Below are positions 34,814 through 43,920 of a stretch of DNA of 64,000 nucleotides, in pieces; position 1 is the first letter of the stretch; each line of letters begins with the position of its first letter. A program made the position numbers and the translations under genes. The notes under the pieces are model-generated. The model searched no databases. It saw only the letters and a program-made list of their open reading frames with translations, and was not told the DNA's origin. This DNA is from Spartobacteria bacterium LR76 (GTDB lineage: Bacteria > Verrucomicrobiota > Verrucomicrobiia > Chthoniobacterales > Terrimicrobiaceae), in the NCBI GenBank assembly GCA_003054655.1, contig QAYZ01000016.1, positions 496,001 to 560,000 on the forward strand, written 5' to 3'.

Positions 34814-35728
34814 ATGAGTTTCTTCAGGTTCAGCCTTCCGGATTTTGCCTTTGCGTTCCTGAGCATCCTGCTGGAGGGCGTGCCGTTTCTTCTTTTGGGA
34901 GCGCTGCTCTCCGGGGTGATCGAGGAGTTTCTTCCGGCGAGGACCATGCTCCGGTTTCTGCCGAGAAACACCTTCCTGGGTATTGCGACGAGTGCGGGAC
35001 TGGGACTCCTCTTTCCAATGTGCGAGTGTGGCGTGGTGCCGGTCATCCGGCGGCTACTCTCCAAGGGGTTGCCTCTTTCGAATGCGATCGCGTACATGCT
35101 GGCTTCACCGATCGTGAATCCGGTGGTCATCCTGAGCACTCTGGCAGCGTTTAGCGGGCAGTCTGCGGTGGAAATGACCGGCCTGCGGTTGGGTGTCGGA
35201 TATCTGGTGGCTGTCATCGCTGCTGGCGCGGTGCATCAGATGTCGATCAAAATGGTATTGAGAGACGATGTGGCGGCCAAGGTGCTCCAGCCTGCTTTGG
35301 AGGGAGACCGCAGCGGGCCGATCCTGGTTCGCATGGCTCGTGCGGTGAGGGTCAGTGTCTCGGATTTTCTGGATGTCATGGTATATTTCGTCTTTGGCGT
35401 GGCGATTTCGGCCTGCTTCAGCACGGGGGTGAACCAGGAGTACATCCTGCCGCTGGCGCTAAATGACTGGCTCGCGACCTTCTCGCTCATGGGCCTCGCG
35501 GTGATTCTCTCGCTGTGCAGCACGTCCGACGCTTTCATCGCGGCGACGTTCACCACCTTTCCCATGGTGGCCAAACTTGCGTTTCTCGTGTTTGGCCCGA
35601 TGGTCGATCTCAAGCTGCTCTTCATCTACAGTGCGGTCTTCAAGAAACGCTTTGTCCTCGGCCTCGCGGTGGGGCTTTTCGTTTTGGTGGGGCTCATCTG
35701 CGTGAGGTTAACTGTGGTTCACTTATGA
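34814..35728 (+). CDS. YraQ/DUF318-type permease
   Basis: A 305-residue polytopic membrane protein of the DUF318 permease family. The conserved motif FPMCECGVVPVIRRL lies in the first half and its counterpart SLCSTSDAFIAATF in the second half, each within a hydrophobic repeat, as expected for an inverted-repeat transporter. The ATG at 34814 is preferred over an overlapping GTG at 34811. It overlaps the next gene by 4 bp. Such proteins occur with TIGR03943 partners; transport of metal or arsenic compounds has been proposed for the family, but nothing here proves a substrate. Confidence 0.88.
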   Translation: MSFFRFSLPDFAFAFLSILLEGVPFLLLGALLSGVIEEFLPARTMLRFLPRNTFLGIATSAGLGLLFPMCECGVVPVIRRLLSKGLPLSNAIAYMLASPIVNPVVILSTLAAFSGQSAVEMTGLRLGVGYLVAVIAAGAVHQMSIKMVLRDDVAAKVLQPALEGDRSGPILVRMARAVRVSVSDFLDVMVYFVFGVAISACFSTGVNQEYILPLALNDWLATFSLMGLAVILSLCSTSDAFIAATFTTFPMVAKLAFLVFGPMVDLKLLFIYSAVFKKRFVLGLAVGLFVLVGLICVRLTVVHL

Positions 35729-36531
35729 CGGCGTTGATTCAGCGTGGCATTACTTCGGGCATCCTCATTGTCTGGGGAATACTGCTCTCCTATTTTTACG
35801 CTTCAGGCCGGGTTACAGCCTACCTCAGCCCGACCTTCCAGCCCTGGACGCTGGCCGCCGGTCTGGTGTTGTTGATCCTGGCGCTGGTGGTCTGGTTTTC
35901 GCCGTCGACGATTACCAGCGGCGACGCTCCGTCTCTGGCGAAGGGCCTCGGAGGCACGATTTTCAGCGGTGCCGTGCTGACGATATCGCTCGTGCTGGCC
36001 GTGATCGTTTCGCCCAGTCAATTCAGCGCATCGACCGTGCTGAACCGGGGCTTGGTCAGCGATGCGAATTCTCTGCCAGGCTACAAGCCGCCGGTGGAGC
36101 CAGCCTTGCCGACCCAGGATGGGGTGCCTGGGCAGGATACCGCCGCCGATCCGTACATGCCGCGCAATGCCGACGGACAGATTCGCGCCGAGACCATCGA
36201 CCTCATCTATGCGGCGGAGGAAAAATCCCTGCGGGCCGACTTTGAGAACAAAGAGGTCGAGATGATCGGGCAGTTCATGCCGGCCAAGTCCAATAACGCC
36301 AAGGGCGACCGCTTTTCCCTCGTGCGCATGTACATGGTGTGTTGCGCTGCTGATGCACGGCCCACAGCCGTGACCATCCAGATGGACCCCGCGGTCAAGA
36401 TGGAAGAGATGAGCTGGGTGAAGGTCGTCGGGACAGCGACTTTCCCGGTCGAGGGCGGACGAATCATTCCCCTGGTGGTCGCCAAGTCCGTCAAATCCTG
36501 TGATCCTCCAGAAGAAGCGATGATTTACTAA
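35725..36531 (+). CDS. TIGR03943-family permease partner protein
   Basis: A 268-residue protein with two N-terminal transmembrane segments (about 8-27 and 38-58), a third at 75-95, and a C-terminal soluble domain (RMYMVCCAADARPTAV, WVKVVGTATFPVEGG). This is the YcgQ/TIGR03943 protein that almost always follows a YraQ-type permease, as it does here with an ATGA overlap. The soluble part resembles an OB-like fold with a conserved Cys pair. The two proteins probably form one membrane complex. Confidence 0.88.
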   Translation: MTALIQRGITSGILIVWGILLSYFYASGRVTAYLSPTFQPWTLAAGLVLLILALVVWFSPSTITSGDAPSLAKGLGGTIFSGAVLTISLVLAVIVSPSQFSASTVLNRGLVSDANSLPGYKPPVEPALPTQDGVPGQDTAADPYMPRNADGQIRAETIDLIYAAEEKSLRADFENKEVEMIGQFMPAKSNNAKGDRFSLVRMYMVCCAADARPTAVTIQMDPAVKMEEMSWVKVVGTATFPVEGGRIIPLVVAKSVKSCDPPEEAMIY

Positions 36532-36538
36532 GATTTTC

Positions 36539-37669
36539 ATGAAACGTCTCCTAGCCCTCCTGCTGCTGTTGCCAGCTATCGCGTTTGCCGAGTTTCGTGG
36601 CGCGTGGATTGCCACGGTGCATAACATCAATTTTCCTTCCGAGCCGGGGCTGTCGCCGGAAACACAAAAGGCGCAGATCATCCGCCTGCTCGATGCCGCC
36701 AAGCGCAATCGGGTGAATGCCGTGCTCTTCCAGGTACGCCCGGAAAGCGATGCACTGTATGCCTCGAAAATCGAGCCGTGGAGCCGGTATCTCACCGGAA
36801 CCCAGGGCGCATCGCCGGGCTATGATCCGCTGGCGTTTATGATTTCCGAGGCGAAGAAGCGCGGCATACAGGTTCATGCCTGGCTCAACCCCTATCGCGG
36901 AGCAGCCAATGCCTCGCAGCCTCGTGCGGCCAATTCCATCACGAAGCGGTTTCCGCAATACACATATCGCGTGGGCAACGTTCTCTGGATGGACCCGGGC
37001 GCTCCGGCGGTGCAGGACCAGATCGTCGCCGTGGTGAAGGATCTCGTATCACGCTATGACATCGATGGCATTCATTTTGACGATTACTTCTACCCGTACC
37101 CGACGGACAGCGGCGCGGTTTATCCCTTCCCGGACGACGCGACGTATGCCGCCTACCGCGCCCGGGGCGGTTCGTTGTCGAAATCCGAATGGCGTCGGGA
37201 AAATGTCAATACACTCATCCGTCGGGTCGGCGAGACGGTGCATGCCACGCGGAGCGGTGTGAAGTTTGGCGTGAGTCCGTTCGGCATTTTCCAGCCCGGC
37301 GTGCCTGCGGGTATCGTTGCCGGAGTGGATCAGTTCAACCAGCTTTACGGCGATCCGCTGAAGTGGATGCGCTCGGGCTGGATCGATTATCTCGCGCCGC
37401 AGCTTTATTGGAAGGATGGGGGACCCCAGAGCTTTTCCACGCTGCTGCGCTGGTGGCGGAGTCCCCAGGTGAACCCCGCCGGAGTGCCGATCTATCCCGG
37501 CATCGCGGTGGATCGCCTGACCTCCCATGGCTGGCCATCTGCAGAGATCTCCCGCCAGTTGCAGATCGAGAAAGCCACAGGCCCGCGCAATGGCGGCGGT
37601 GTGATCTTCTGGAACATCAAGGCGCTCCAAAATAACACCAAAGGAGTCTCGGGAGTCGTATCCCACTAG
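36539..37669 (+). CDS. GHL10-family putative glycosidase (YngK-like)
   Basis: A 376-residue exported protein. The signal peptide (about 1-18) is followed by a TIM barrel of the GHL10/DUF187 family: EFRGAWIATVHNINFPS, RNRVNAVLFQVRPESDALY, KRGIQVHAWLNPYRGA, DIDGIHFDDYFYPYP and SGWIDYLAPQLYWKDGG. Paired acidic residues in HFDDYF fit the family. These proteins are suspected peptidoglycan or polysaccharide hydrolases. It starts 7 bp after the TIGR03943 gene and touches the next gene. Confidence 0.9.
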   Translation: MKRLLALLLLLPAIAFAEFRGAWIATVHNINFPSEPGLSPETQKAQIIRLLDAAKRNRVNAVLFQVRPESDALYASKIEPWSRYLTGTQGASPGYDPLAFMISEAKKRGIQVHAWLNPYRGAANASQPRAANSITKRFPQYTYRVGNVLWMDPGAPAVQDQIVAVVKDLVSRYDIDGIHFDDYFYPYPTDSGAVYPFPDDATYAAYRARGGSLSKSEWRRENVNTLIRRVGETVHATRSGVKFGVSPFGIFQPGVPAGIVAGVDQFNQLYGDPLKWMRSGWIDYLAPQLYWKDGGPQSFSTLLRWWRSPQVNPAGVPIYPGIAVDRLTSHGWPSAEISRQLQIEKATGPRNGGGVIFWNIKALQNNTKGVSGVVSH

Positions 37670-38749
37670 ATGACACGCATCCTCCTCCTCCTGCTTGCCT
37701 CCCTCACCGTGGCCTGCGGCGAATGGAAGCTGGCGCTGCCGGGGTGGGAGTATCAATTTCCCCGCGACCATGGGAATCATCCCGGGTTCAAAACCGAGTG
37801 GTGGTACTTCACGGGGAACGTCTCAGCCGCCGACGGACGCGAGTTTGGGTATCAGCTCACCTTTTTCCGCCAGGGGGTGAGCTCGGAGGAGAGCAAGACC
37901 GATTCACGCTTCGTTATCCGCGATCTCAAGCTGGCTCACTTTGCACTAAGCGATCTGAAGGTGCCGCTTTTCAGCTTTTCGCAAAAGCTTGCCCGGGGTG
38001 CTTATGGGGAGGCGGGATTTGATAAAGGCGACATCGTGGCATGGATCGACGGCTGGAGCTGCGAACGATCCGGGGACGGGTTTCGTATCCATGCGGCAAG
38101 GGACGATGTGAGTATTGACTTAACCTTGCAGCCGCTGAAGCCGCCCGTCATTCATGGCAAAGATGGCGTGAGCCAGAAGGCGGAGGGAGCGGGCAGGGCT
38201 TCGCACTATTATTCATTCACCCGTCTTAAAACGGCCGGGCAGATCACATCCGGGGGGAAAACATACCCGGTGGCCGGACTTTCATGGTTTGACCACGAAT
38301 GGGCCACCAATCAGCTCGGGGCGGATCAGGAGGGATGGGACTGGTTCAGCGTGCAGTTTGACGACGATACGGAGCTCATGCTCTTCCAACTGCGCCTAAA
38401 AAAAGGCGGGCGTGATCCGTATTCCGGAGGGACATGGATTGCCGCTGATGGGAGGGGAGAGTCAATATCGAATGCCGATTTCAGCCTCACCCCCGTGCGC
38501 TGGTGGCAGGCCCCGAATAGCGAAGCACGCTATCCCGTGGAGTGGAAATTGGAGATACCAGCCCGGAACTTTGTCGCCACCGTGCGCGCGGCGACCGAGA
38601 ACCAGGAGCTTAACCTTGATCCTGTTCGCTATTGGGAAGGGGCGATTCGCGTGTCCGGACAGCGCGACGGGAAGCCGATCTCGGGCAGGGGATACCTGGA
38701 GATGACCGGCTACGCGAGCAAGGTCGTCGGCATGCAGGCCGAGGAATAA
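37670..38749 (+). CDS. AttH/CrtC-like lipocalin-family protein
   Basis: A 359-residue exported protein with a short signal peptide (about 1-17). The motif HPGFKTEWWYFTGNV followed by GREFGYQLTFFR defines the AttH/carotenoid 1,2-hydratase-like family, and GLSWFDHEWATNQL is the second family motif. The fold is a double lipocalin barrel, so binding of a hydrophobic ligand is likely. Homologues often sit with ABC transporters, but here the partner is a GHL10 protein, whose stop codon immediately precedes this ATG. No enzymatic role can be assigned. Confidence 0.85.
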   Translation: MTRILLLLLASLTVACGEWKLALPGWEYQFPRDHGNHPGFKTEWWYFTGNVSAADGREFGYQLTFFRQGVSSEESKTDSRFVIRDLKLAHFALSDLKVPLFSFSQKLARGAYGEAGFDKGDIVAWIDGWSCERSGDGFRIHAARDDVSIDLTLQPLKPPVIHGKDGVSQKAEGAGRASHYYSFTRLKTAGQITSGGKTYPVAGLSWFDHEWATNQLGADQEGWDWFSVQFDDDTELMLFQLRLKKGGRDPYSGGTWIAADGRGESISNADFSLTPVRWWQAPNSEARYPVEWKLEIPARNFVATVRAATENQELNLDPVRYWEGAIRVSGQRDGKPISGRGYLEMTGYASKVVGMQAEE

Positions 38750-38751
38750 CC

Positions 38752-39315
38752 CTAAAGGGTAAGGAAGTTGCCTAGCAGCCGCTTGCCTTCCGAGGTCAGG
38801 ATGCTCTCGGGGTGAAACTGGACGCCGTAGACCGGATACTCCTTGTGCGCGAGGCCCATGATTTCTCCCTCGGCGGTTTCCGCCGTGATCCTGAGGCAAT
38901 CCGGCAGAGTCTCGCGCTTCACCAGGAGCGAGTGATAGCGGGTCGCCTCAAAGGGTGAGGGCAGACCGGCAAAGACGTTTTCTCCGTGATGAAGGATGGG
39001 CGAGGTTTTGCCGTGCATGAGCCGCCCGGCGCGGACGACATCGCCGCCATAGACCTGCCCGATGCTCTGGTGCCCGAGACAGACGCCGAGGATGGGCTTC
39101 TTCGGACCAAACTCTTCGATGACTGCGCAACTGATGCCAGCTTCCGTAGGAGTGCAGGGACCGGGCGAAACCACGATGCGATCGGGGTTCAGCGCGGCGA
39201 TTTCCTCCAGAGTGATTTCGTCGTTGCGGCGCACCACGGGGTCTTCTCCCAGCTCCCCGAAATACTGCACGAGGTTGTAGGTGAAGGAATCGTAGTTATC
39301 GATAACGAGGAGCAT
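38752..39315 (-). CDS. trpG: Anthranilate synthase component II (glutamine amidotransferase)
   Basis: A 187-residue class I glutamine amidotransferase. It starts [19 protein letters not shown], has the nucleophile Cys in [15 protein letters not shown], and the His/Glu pair in QFHPESILT. It delivers ammonia to TrpE for anthranilate formation, and could also serve PabB for folate. It follows trpE by 18 bp on the same strand and converges on the AttH-like gene with a 2-bp gap. Confidence 0.94.
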   Translation of the reverse strand: MLLVIDNYDSFTYNLVQYFGELGEDPVVRRNDEITLEEIAALNPDRIVVSPGPCTPTEAGISCAVIEEFGPKKPILGVCLGHQSIGQVYGGDVVRAGRLMHGKTSPILHHGENVFAGLPSPFEATRYHSLLVKRETLPDCLRITAETAEGEIMGLAHKEYPVYGVQFHPESILTSEGKRLLGNFLTL

Positions 39316-39333
39316 GGTGAGAAATCTAGTCGA

Positions 39334-40833
39334 TCAATCCTTTTGGATCAAACTGCGGGCGCGGTCGATGGCGCGCATGGCGGCCATGGCCTTGTTCACG
39401 CTTTCCTGGTACTCGCCCTCGGGGGTCGAGTCGGCGACGACTCCGCCGCCTGCCTGCACGTAGGCTTTGCCGTCCTTCAGGAGGACGGTGCGCAGGGCGA
39501 TGCAGGAGTCGAGGTTGCCGCCGTAGGTGAAGTACCCGACGGCTCCGGCGTACGTGCAGCGCTTGCTTTGCTCCAGTTCGTTGATCACCTGCATGGCGCG
39601 AACCTTGGGCGAACCCGAGACGGTTCCCGCCGGGAAGGTGGCGCGCATCACGTCGTAGGCGGTGCGGCCTCCGGCGAGCGTACCCGAGACATGGGAAACG
39701 ATGTGCATGACGTGGCTGTATCGCTCGATCGTCATGAAGTCCGTCACGCGCACAGAGCCATACTCCGCGATGCGGCCGACGTCGTTGCGGGCCAGATCGA
39801 CCAACATGAGGTGCTCGGCGCGTTCCTTGGGATCGGCCAGCAGGTCTTCCGCATTCGCGAGGTCTTCCTGCTCGGTCTGGCCGCGGCGGCGCGTGCCGGC
39901 GATCGGGCGGATCTCGACGAGATCGTCGGTGAGGCGCACATGCACCTCCGGCGAACTGCCGACGAGGGCGTAGCCCTCCGGGAAGCGCAGGCAGAACATG
40001 TAGGGCGAGGGGTTGACGAAGCGCAGGGTGCGATAGAGATCCAGCGCGTCGCCAGTGAACTCGGTCTCAAACCTCTGCGCGGGCACCATTTGGAAGATGT
40101 CCCCGGCGCGGATGTACTCCTCGGCCCGGTCGACCATCTCATAATACTGCTCGCGAGTGGTGTTGCTGCTGGCTTCGCCCTTGGGAGGCTCGTCCGCGGT
40201 GTAGATGGGGTCGAAGGAAACGCTCTCCTGCAGGCGCGCGATGATTCCCTCGATCTGCTTCACTGCAGCATCATAGGCGGCATCCGCTCCGGCCTCGCCG
40301 ATGAAGGCATTGGCCACGATGCGCAGGCGGCGCTGGCGATGATGGAAAATCAGGATGCTCTCCGGGAGCATGAAAAACATGTCCGGGATGCCCAGTTCAT
40401 CCTTCGGCGGGGCCGGGATGGTGGGTTCAAACCAGCGGACGCAGTCGTACCCGAGATATCCCACCGCACCGCCGTAGAACCCCGGGATGTTCACGCCGGG
40501 CACGGTGCGATAGCGGCCCATGATCTCCTCGAGGTCGGCGAGGGGATCGCGCTCGGAGGTGTACGTGCGGGACTCGCCGTTTTCCACTACCGTCACGACT
40601 TTGTCGCGGGCGGAGATGGTCAGGCGCGCGCCGGAACCAAGAAAGGAATAGCGGCCCACCTGGTCATTCTGCTCGGCGGATTCGAGCAGAAACGAGGGGG
40701 CATCCTTGCCGATCTTGGCAAAGGCGGATACAGGCGTGTCGCCATCGGCAACGATCTCCGTCCAAACTGGTACGACGTTGGCCGAGGCCGCCTGCTCCGT
40801 GAAAACAGAGCGGGACGGGCTAACGGGAATCAT
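39334..40833 (-). CDS. trpE: Anthranilate synthase component I
   Basis: A 499-residue chorismate-binding enzyme that makes anthranilate with TrpG. The tryptophan feedback motif is intact (FLLESAEQ near residue 51), suggesting allosteric control. The catalytic half carries SPYMFCLRF, PIAGTRRRG, RNDVGRIA, FPAGTVSGSPKVRAMQ and YVQAGGGVVADS, all typical. The ATG overlaps the lemA stop by 4 bp. No trp attenuator was recognised, and the remaining trp genes are not in the window. Confidence 0.96.
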   Translation of the reverse strand: MIPVSPSRSVFTEQAASANVVPVWTEIVADGDTPVSAFAKIGKDAPSFLLESAEQNDQVGRYSFLGSGARLTISARDKVVTVVENGESRTYTSERDPLADLEEIMGRYRTVPGVNIPGFYGGAVGYLGYDCVRWFEPTIPAPPKDELGIPDMFFMLPESILIFHHRQRRLRIVANAFIGEAGADAAYDAAVKQIEGIIARLQESVSFDPIYTADEPPKGEASSNTTREQYYEMVDRAEEYIRAGDIFQMVPAQRFETEFTGDALDLYRTLRFVNPSPYMFCLRFPEGYALVGSSPEVHVRLTDDLVEIRPIAGTRRRGQTEQEDLANAEDLLADPKERAEHLMLVDLARNDVGRIAEYGSVRVTDFMTIERYSHVMHIVSHVSGTLAGGRTAYDVMRATFPAGTVSGSPKVRAMQVINELEQSKRCTYAGAVGYFTYGGNLDSCIALRTVLLKDGKAYVQAGGGVVADSTPEGEYQESVNKAMAAMRAIDRARSLIQKD

Positions 40834-41432
40834 GAAAAGGATACCTTCGGAGCTTCTTTCTCCGCCGGATTCTCGATCTGGAACAACTCGGCCGGCGCAA
40901 AGTTGAACATACCGGCTACGATGCTGGAGGGGAAAACCTCCCGCTTGGTATTATAGGCCATGACGGAATCGTTGTACGCCTGACGGGCGAAGGAGATCTT
41001 GTTCTCGGTCGAGGTCAGCTCCTCGGTGAGCTGCATCATGTTCTGGTTCGCCTTCAGGTCGGGATAAGCCTCGGCCACGGCAAAGAGACGGCCGAGCGCG
41101 CCGGTGAGACCGCTCTCGGCTCCGGCGAGTTCCTTCATGGACTGCGGATCGCCGGGATTGGCGGCGGCTTTTGATCCGGCGGTGGTGGCGGAGTTGCGGG
41201 CGGCGATGACGGCCTCGAGTGTTTCGCGCTCGTGCTTGAGGTAGCCCTTGGCCGTTTCGACCAGATTCGGGATCAGGTCATAGCGGCGCTTCAGTTGCAC
41301 GTCGATCTGGGCAAAGGCGTTCTTATAGCGATTGCGGAGAGCGACCAGGGAATTGTAGATGCCGATCGCAAACAAGCCGATCAGGACAGCGCCGCCGACG
41401 ATTATGAGGAGGAGGATCAATGCCGTTGCCAT
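40830..41432 (-). CDS. lemA: LemA family protein
   Basis: A 200-residue protein with one N-terminal transmembrane helix (about 4-26) and the coiled LemA domain: YNSLVALRNRYKNAFAQIDV, LKRRYDLIPNLVETAKGYL, NQNMMQLTEELTSTENKI and a C-terminal FNFAPAELFQ. LemA proteins have the bulk outside the membrane and an unknown biochemical role. The gene links smpB to trpE: it starts 44 bp after smpB and overlaps trpE by 4 bp. Confidence 0.92.
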   Translation of the reverse strand: MATALILLLIIVGGAVLIGLFAIGIYNSLVALRNRYKNAFAQIDVQLKRRYDLIPNLVETAKGYLKHERETLEAVIAARNSATTAGSKAAANPGDPQSMKELAGAESGLTGALGRLFAVAEAYPDLKANQNMMQLTEELTSTENKISFARQAYNDSVMAYNTKREVFPSSIVAGMFNFAPAELFQIENPAEKEAPKVSFS

Positions 41433-41476
41433 GATGAAAAAGACTGCCCGTGCCCGAGGCCGTGCGCAATGGAAAA

Positions 41477-41935
41477 TCAGCGCTTCCGCTGAATACCTGC
41501 CAGCACCCGGTCGATCTCGCGTTCCTGTACGCGCTTTTTCAGGTCGGCTCGCTTGTCGACGTCCTGCTTGCCCTTGCCGAGGCCGAGCTCGACTTTCACG
41601 CGGCCTTTCTTCCAGTACATGCGGAGGGCGACAAGAGTACGCCCGGCCTGCTCGATGGCTCCAGCCACCTTGTCGATCTCCAGCCGATGGAGGAGGAGAC
41701 GGCGGCGGCGCTTGGGCTCGTGCTGTTCGTGACTGGCGCGCAGATAAGGCTGGATGTCGCTGTCGTAGAGGAAGACCTCCCCGCCATCTAGGCGCGCGAA
41801 AGCGCCCTGCAGGTTGACATGGCCGAGGCGAATGGATTTGACCTCGGTGCCCTTCAGTTCGATGCCAGCCTCTAGCTTTTCCAGGATATGATAATCCCGG
41901 AAGGCCTTGCGATTGACGACAATTTCAGCGGACAT
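41477..41935 (-). CDS. smpB: SsrA-binding protein
   Basis: A 152-residue protein that binds tmRNA and brings it to stalled ribosomes. Family motifs include NRKAFRDYHILEKLEAGIEL, GTEVKSIRLGHVNLQGAFA and VALRMYWKKGRVKVELGL, with a basic C-terminal tail. It lies between rpoZ and lemA on the minus strand, 24 bp after rpoZ. The tmRNA gene itself was not found in this window. Confidence 0.95.
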   Translation of the reverse strand: MSAEIVVNRKAFRDYHILEKLEAGIELKGTEVKSIRLGHVNLQGAFARLDGGEVFLYDSDIQPYLRASHEQHEPKRRRRLLLHRLEIDKVAGAIEQAGRTLVALRMYWKKGRVKVELGLGKGKQDVDKRADLKKRVQEREIDRVLAGIQRKR

Positions 41936-41959
41936 GATCAGCCCGCGCAGGAATCGAAA

Positions 41960-42181
41960 TTATTCCTGCGGCTCCTCGCTGTTTTCTGGCTTTGCCACAA
42001 ACACCAAGCGCCCCTGGGCGATCTCGGCGAGCGCGATATCTGCCAGGCCCATGCGGCCTTCCACCGGAACCATCGGACGGCTCCCGGCGCTAAGCTGGCG
42101 CACGCGCTTTGAGACCATGTTGATCAATACTTGGGAATCGGGAGTCACTTTAGAGGCTTCTTCGATGAAAATGCTGTTCAT
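41960..42181 (-). CDS. rpoZ: RNA polymerase omega subunit
   Basis: A 73-residue protein. The omega motif reads VLINMVSKRVRQLSAGSRPM, followed by MGLADIALAEIAQGRLVF, which matches the conserved helices of the small omega subunit that helps assemble the beta' subunit. It appears to head the rpoZ-smpB-lemA-trpE-trpG row. A 234-bp gap upstream separates it from the divergent HNH gene. Confidence 0.85.
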   Translation of the reverse strand: MNSIFIEEASKVTPDSQVLINMVSKRVRQLSAGSRPMVPVEGRMGLADIALAEIAQGRLVFVAKPENSEEPQE

Positions 42182-42309
42182 AGGTAATGAACCCGGTCGA
42201 CAAGTCGAGCGGAACGTTTACGAATAGCAAGCCTGTAGGTTTCGTCAATGGAAAAGGGACTCCGCTAAAAAAGAGCGCAGGACAGGCGGTTTATCAGGTC
42301 TGTTACAAG

Positions 42310-42318
42310 TTATTCACA
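42310..42318 (+). promoter_or_regulatory. Perfect DnaA-box sequence
   Basis: TTATTCACA matches the DnaA-box consensus TTATNCACA exactly. It lies in the divergent gap between rpoZ and the HNH gene, with a looser copy (CTATTCACC) eleven bases on. A 9-mer occurs by chance fairly often, so this may be an accident or a DnaA-controlled promoter; an origin is not supported. Confidence 0.3.
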
Positions 42319-42333
42319 ATCTATTCACCGCCA

Positions 42334-42363
42334 TTGACACGGCAAATAGAGGGATGGTAGGTT
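42334..42363 (+). promoter_or_regulatory. Candidate sigma-70 promoter for the HNH gene
   Basis: A perfect TTGACA (42334-42339) is followed 18 bases later by TAGGTT (42358-42363), a weak -10 match. It points towards the HNH gene 53 bases downstream. Three copies of TTCCGC follow within 40 bases. The -10 is poor, so confidence is low. Confidence 0.3.
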
Positions 42364-42415
42364 CCGCAGATTCCGCGGGACTTCCCCGTGCTGTTCCGCG
42401 AGTTGACCGCAATAT

Positions 42416-43027
42416 ATGGAGTCAGTTCTCGAACAACCCGTGCTTGTGCTCAACCGCTTGTGGCAAGCGGTTAATACCTGTTCTGTCCGACGGGCTTTCA
42501 CCTTGTTGTATCAGGGGCAGGCCCAGGTCGTCTCCGCCGAGGATGGAAAGAACTTCGCAACCCATGATTACCGAAGCTGGTGGGATATTTCCCAGTCCCA
42601 CCCGGAAAAGGAAATGGTGCGAACGATCTCATTCAGCATCCGGATTCCTCGTGTGATCGTGCTGCTCATCTTTGAGCGCCTGCCGAAGAAGGAGGTCAAG
42701 TTCACCCGCCATAACGTTTTTGAGCGGGACAAGAACACCTGCCAGTATTGTGGCAAAGCCTTTGATCGAGTGGATCTTAACCTCGACCATGTTCTTCCTC
42801 GTGACCGGGGAGGGCAGACGACCTGGGAGAATATCGTTTGTTCGTGCATTCCATGTAACACGAAGAAGGGGAATCGTCTGCCTCATGAAGCGGGAATGCT
42901 TCTTGTTCGCAAGCCGAAGCGGCCCAAGTGGAGACCGTTCGTCAATATTTCCATCAGCAATCACCCTCATGATAGCTGGAAGCACTTCCTTGATCTGGCC
43001 TACTGGAATGTCGAACTGGGCGACTGA
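42416..43027 (+). CDS. HNH endonuclease family protein
   Basis: A 203-residue protein. The HNH core is at about residues 100-155: a zinc-type CQYCGK followed by LNLDHVLPRDRGG, WENIVCSCIPCNTKKGNR. The N-terminal half begins VLVLNRLWQAVNTCSVRRAF, which is the usual head of stand-alone HNH proteins found in many Verrucomicrobiota, Bacteroidota and Cyanobacteria. There is no methylase or phage gene nearby, so it is not part of a visible restriction system. It probably acts on DNA, in what process is unknown. Confidence 0.9.
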   Translation: MESVLEQPVLVLNRLWQAVNTCSVRRAFTLLYQGQAQVVSAEDGKNFATHDYRSWWDISQSHPEKEMVRTISFSIRIPRVIVLLIFERLPKKEVKFTRHNVFERDKNTCQYCGKAFDRVDLNLDHVLPRDRGGQTTWENIVCSCIPCNTKKGNRLPHEAGMLLVRKPKRPKWRPFVNISISNHPHDSWKHFLDLAYWNVELGD

Positions 43028-43269
43028 CGAGAGGGCTGCGACAGGGGTATCGGTTCTGTACCGGTTGTGATTCCCTGATACGCCTTCGGTTTTCGCAAGT
43101 TATTCAGAGATCGGGAATTTGATTGGTTCTGGACAATATCCGGTACAAGTCAGGCAAGTTTCCTGTCTCAACGAGTGCCTCAAATAGGGGGCAGGCGGCG
43201 ATGGCGCGGATCGGATTTCCAGGGAAGGGTTCTCCTTGTCGCGGTCCGGGAGTATGACATCATTTCGAA

Positions 43270-43497
43270 ATGTATACGGCTCTTCGTGATGCTTTGGAGG
43301 AACGGCTCGCCGTCGTGGCGGATCACACCCTGCGTGATGCAGATCCTCGCGCCCATCTGGAAAAACTCAAGGCGGCGAGTGCCCGGTTGGACGAATTGAC
43401 AAAACAGCTTCCGTCCGACGCCGATCCCCGCTTGAGGCACTTTCTGGAAAGGCAAAGCTACCTCAAAGCCAGGGAGTGGCTCGCTGCGAACGCCTAA
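43270..43497 (+). CDS. Small hypothetical helical protein
   Basis: A 75-residue protein rich in Ala, Leu, Arg and Glu with predicted long helices (LREALEE-type heptads; HLEKLKAASARLDELTKQL). It has no Cys, no signal and no membrane segment. Codon use (G/C-rich third positions) fits a real gene, and the product resembles small helical proteins of unknown function. It stands alone, 240 bp after the HNH gene and convergent with the VOC gene. Confidence 0.6.
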   Translation: MYTALRDALEERLAVVADHTLRDADPRAHLEKLKAASARLDELTKQLPSDADPRLRHFLERQSYLKAREWLAANA

Positions 43498-43554
43498 ACG
43501 CGAATAAACCCTTGGCCCCTGCGGCGGAACGGGGGCTGTAGATTGGGGGCGGGG

Positions 43555-43920
43555 CTACCAGTTCACCTGGCAATCTTTGCCGGTGACCTGCGAGCTGTTG
43601 GAGGTGTACTGGTGGAACTCGATGGCGATGCCGTCCGGATCGCTGCACCAGATCTGCCAGCTTTGGTCGGTGCCAAGCTTGGGTGGCTGATGGTCGATAT
43701 GATGCTTGCGCAGGTGGTGACTGGTGGCCTGAATGTCGTTCACCTGTAAGCAGAAATGCGTAAGAGCGCTGGAATATGAGACATCGCGATCTGACTTCTG
43801 GAAAACCTCAATAAACTGGCCGGGTCCAACTTCCAGATAGAAGCCGATCCTGCGACCGCTACGCAGAAAATCGAACTTCCTCCGCATGCCCAGGATCTCG
43901 ACATAGAACTTTTCCGTCAC
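43555..43920 (-). CDS. VOC (glyoxalase-like) domain protein with damaged or unusual start
   Basis: From a GTG at 43920 the frame gives 121 residues of a vicinal-oxygen-chelate fold (TEKFYVEILGMRRKF, LEVGPGQFIEVF, HFCLQVNDIQAT, DPDGIAIEFHQ). The first strand of the domain, with a likely metal ligand, is encoded upstream of that GTG: the in-frame codons give IVTGFAHICILSDNLS right after a TAG at 43969-43971. No ATG, GTG or TTG lies between that stop and the strand; the first codon there is ATT (43966-43968). Either ATT is the start or the original ATG was lost by one substitution. Likely a small metal-dependent enzyme, or a decaying one. Confidence 0.65.
   Translation of the reverse strand: MTEKFYVEILGMRRKFDFLRSGRRIGFYLEVGPGQFIEVFQKSDRDVSYSSALTHFCLQVNDIQATSHHLRKHHIDHQPPKLGTDQSWQIWCSDPDGIAIEFHQYTSNSSQVTGKDCQVNW

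Noticed and set aside
38986..40956. 656-residue plus-strand frame opposite trpG/trpE
   Set aside because: It spans two well-supported genes on the other strand and shows no family motif.
43028..43269. Short palindromic words (CGGTTCTGTACCG, TCCGGTAC) in the gap after the HNH gene
   Set aside because: Four-base arms recur by chance in this composition; no consistent spacing or motif.
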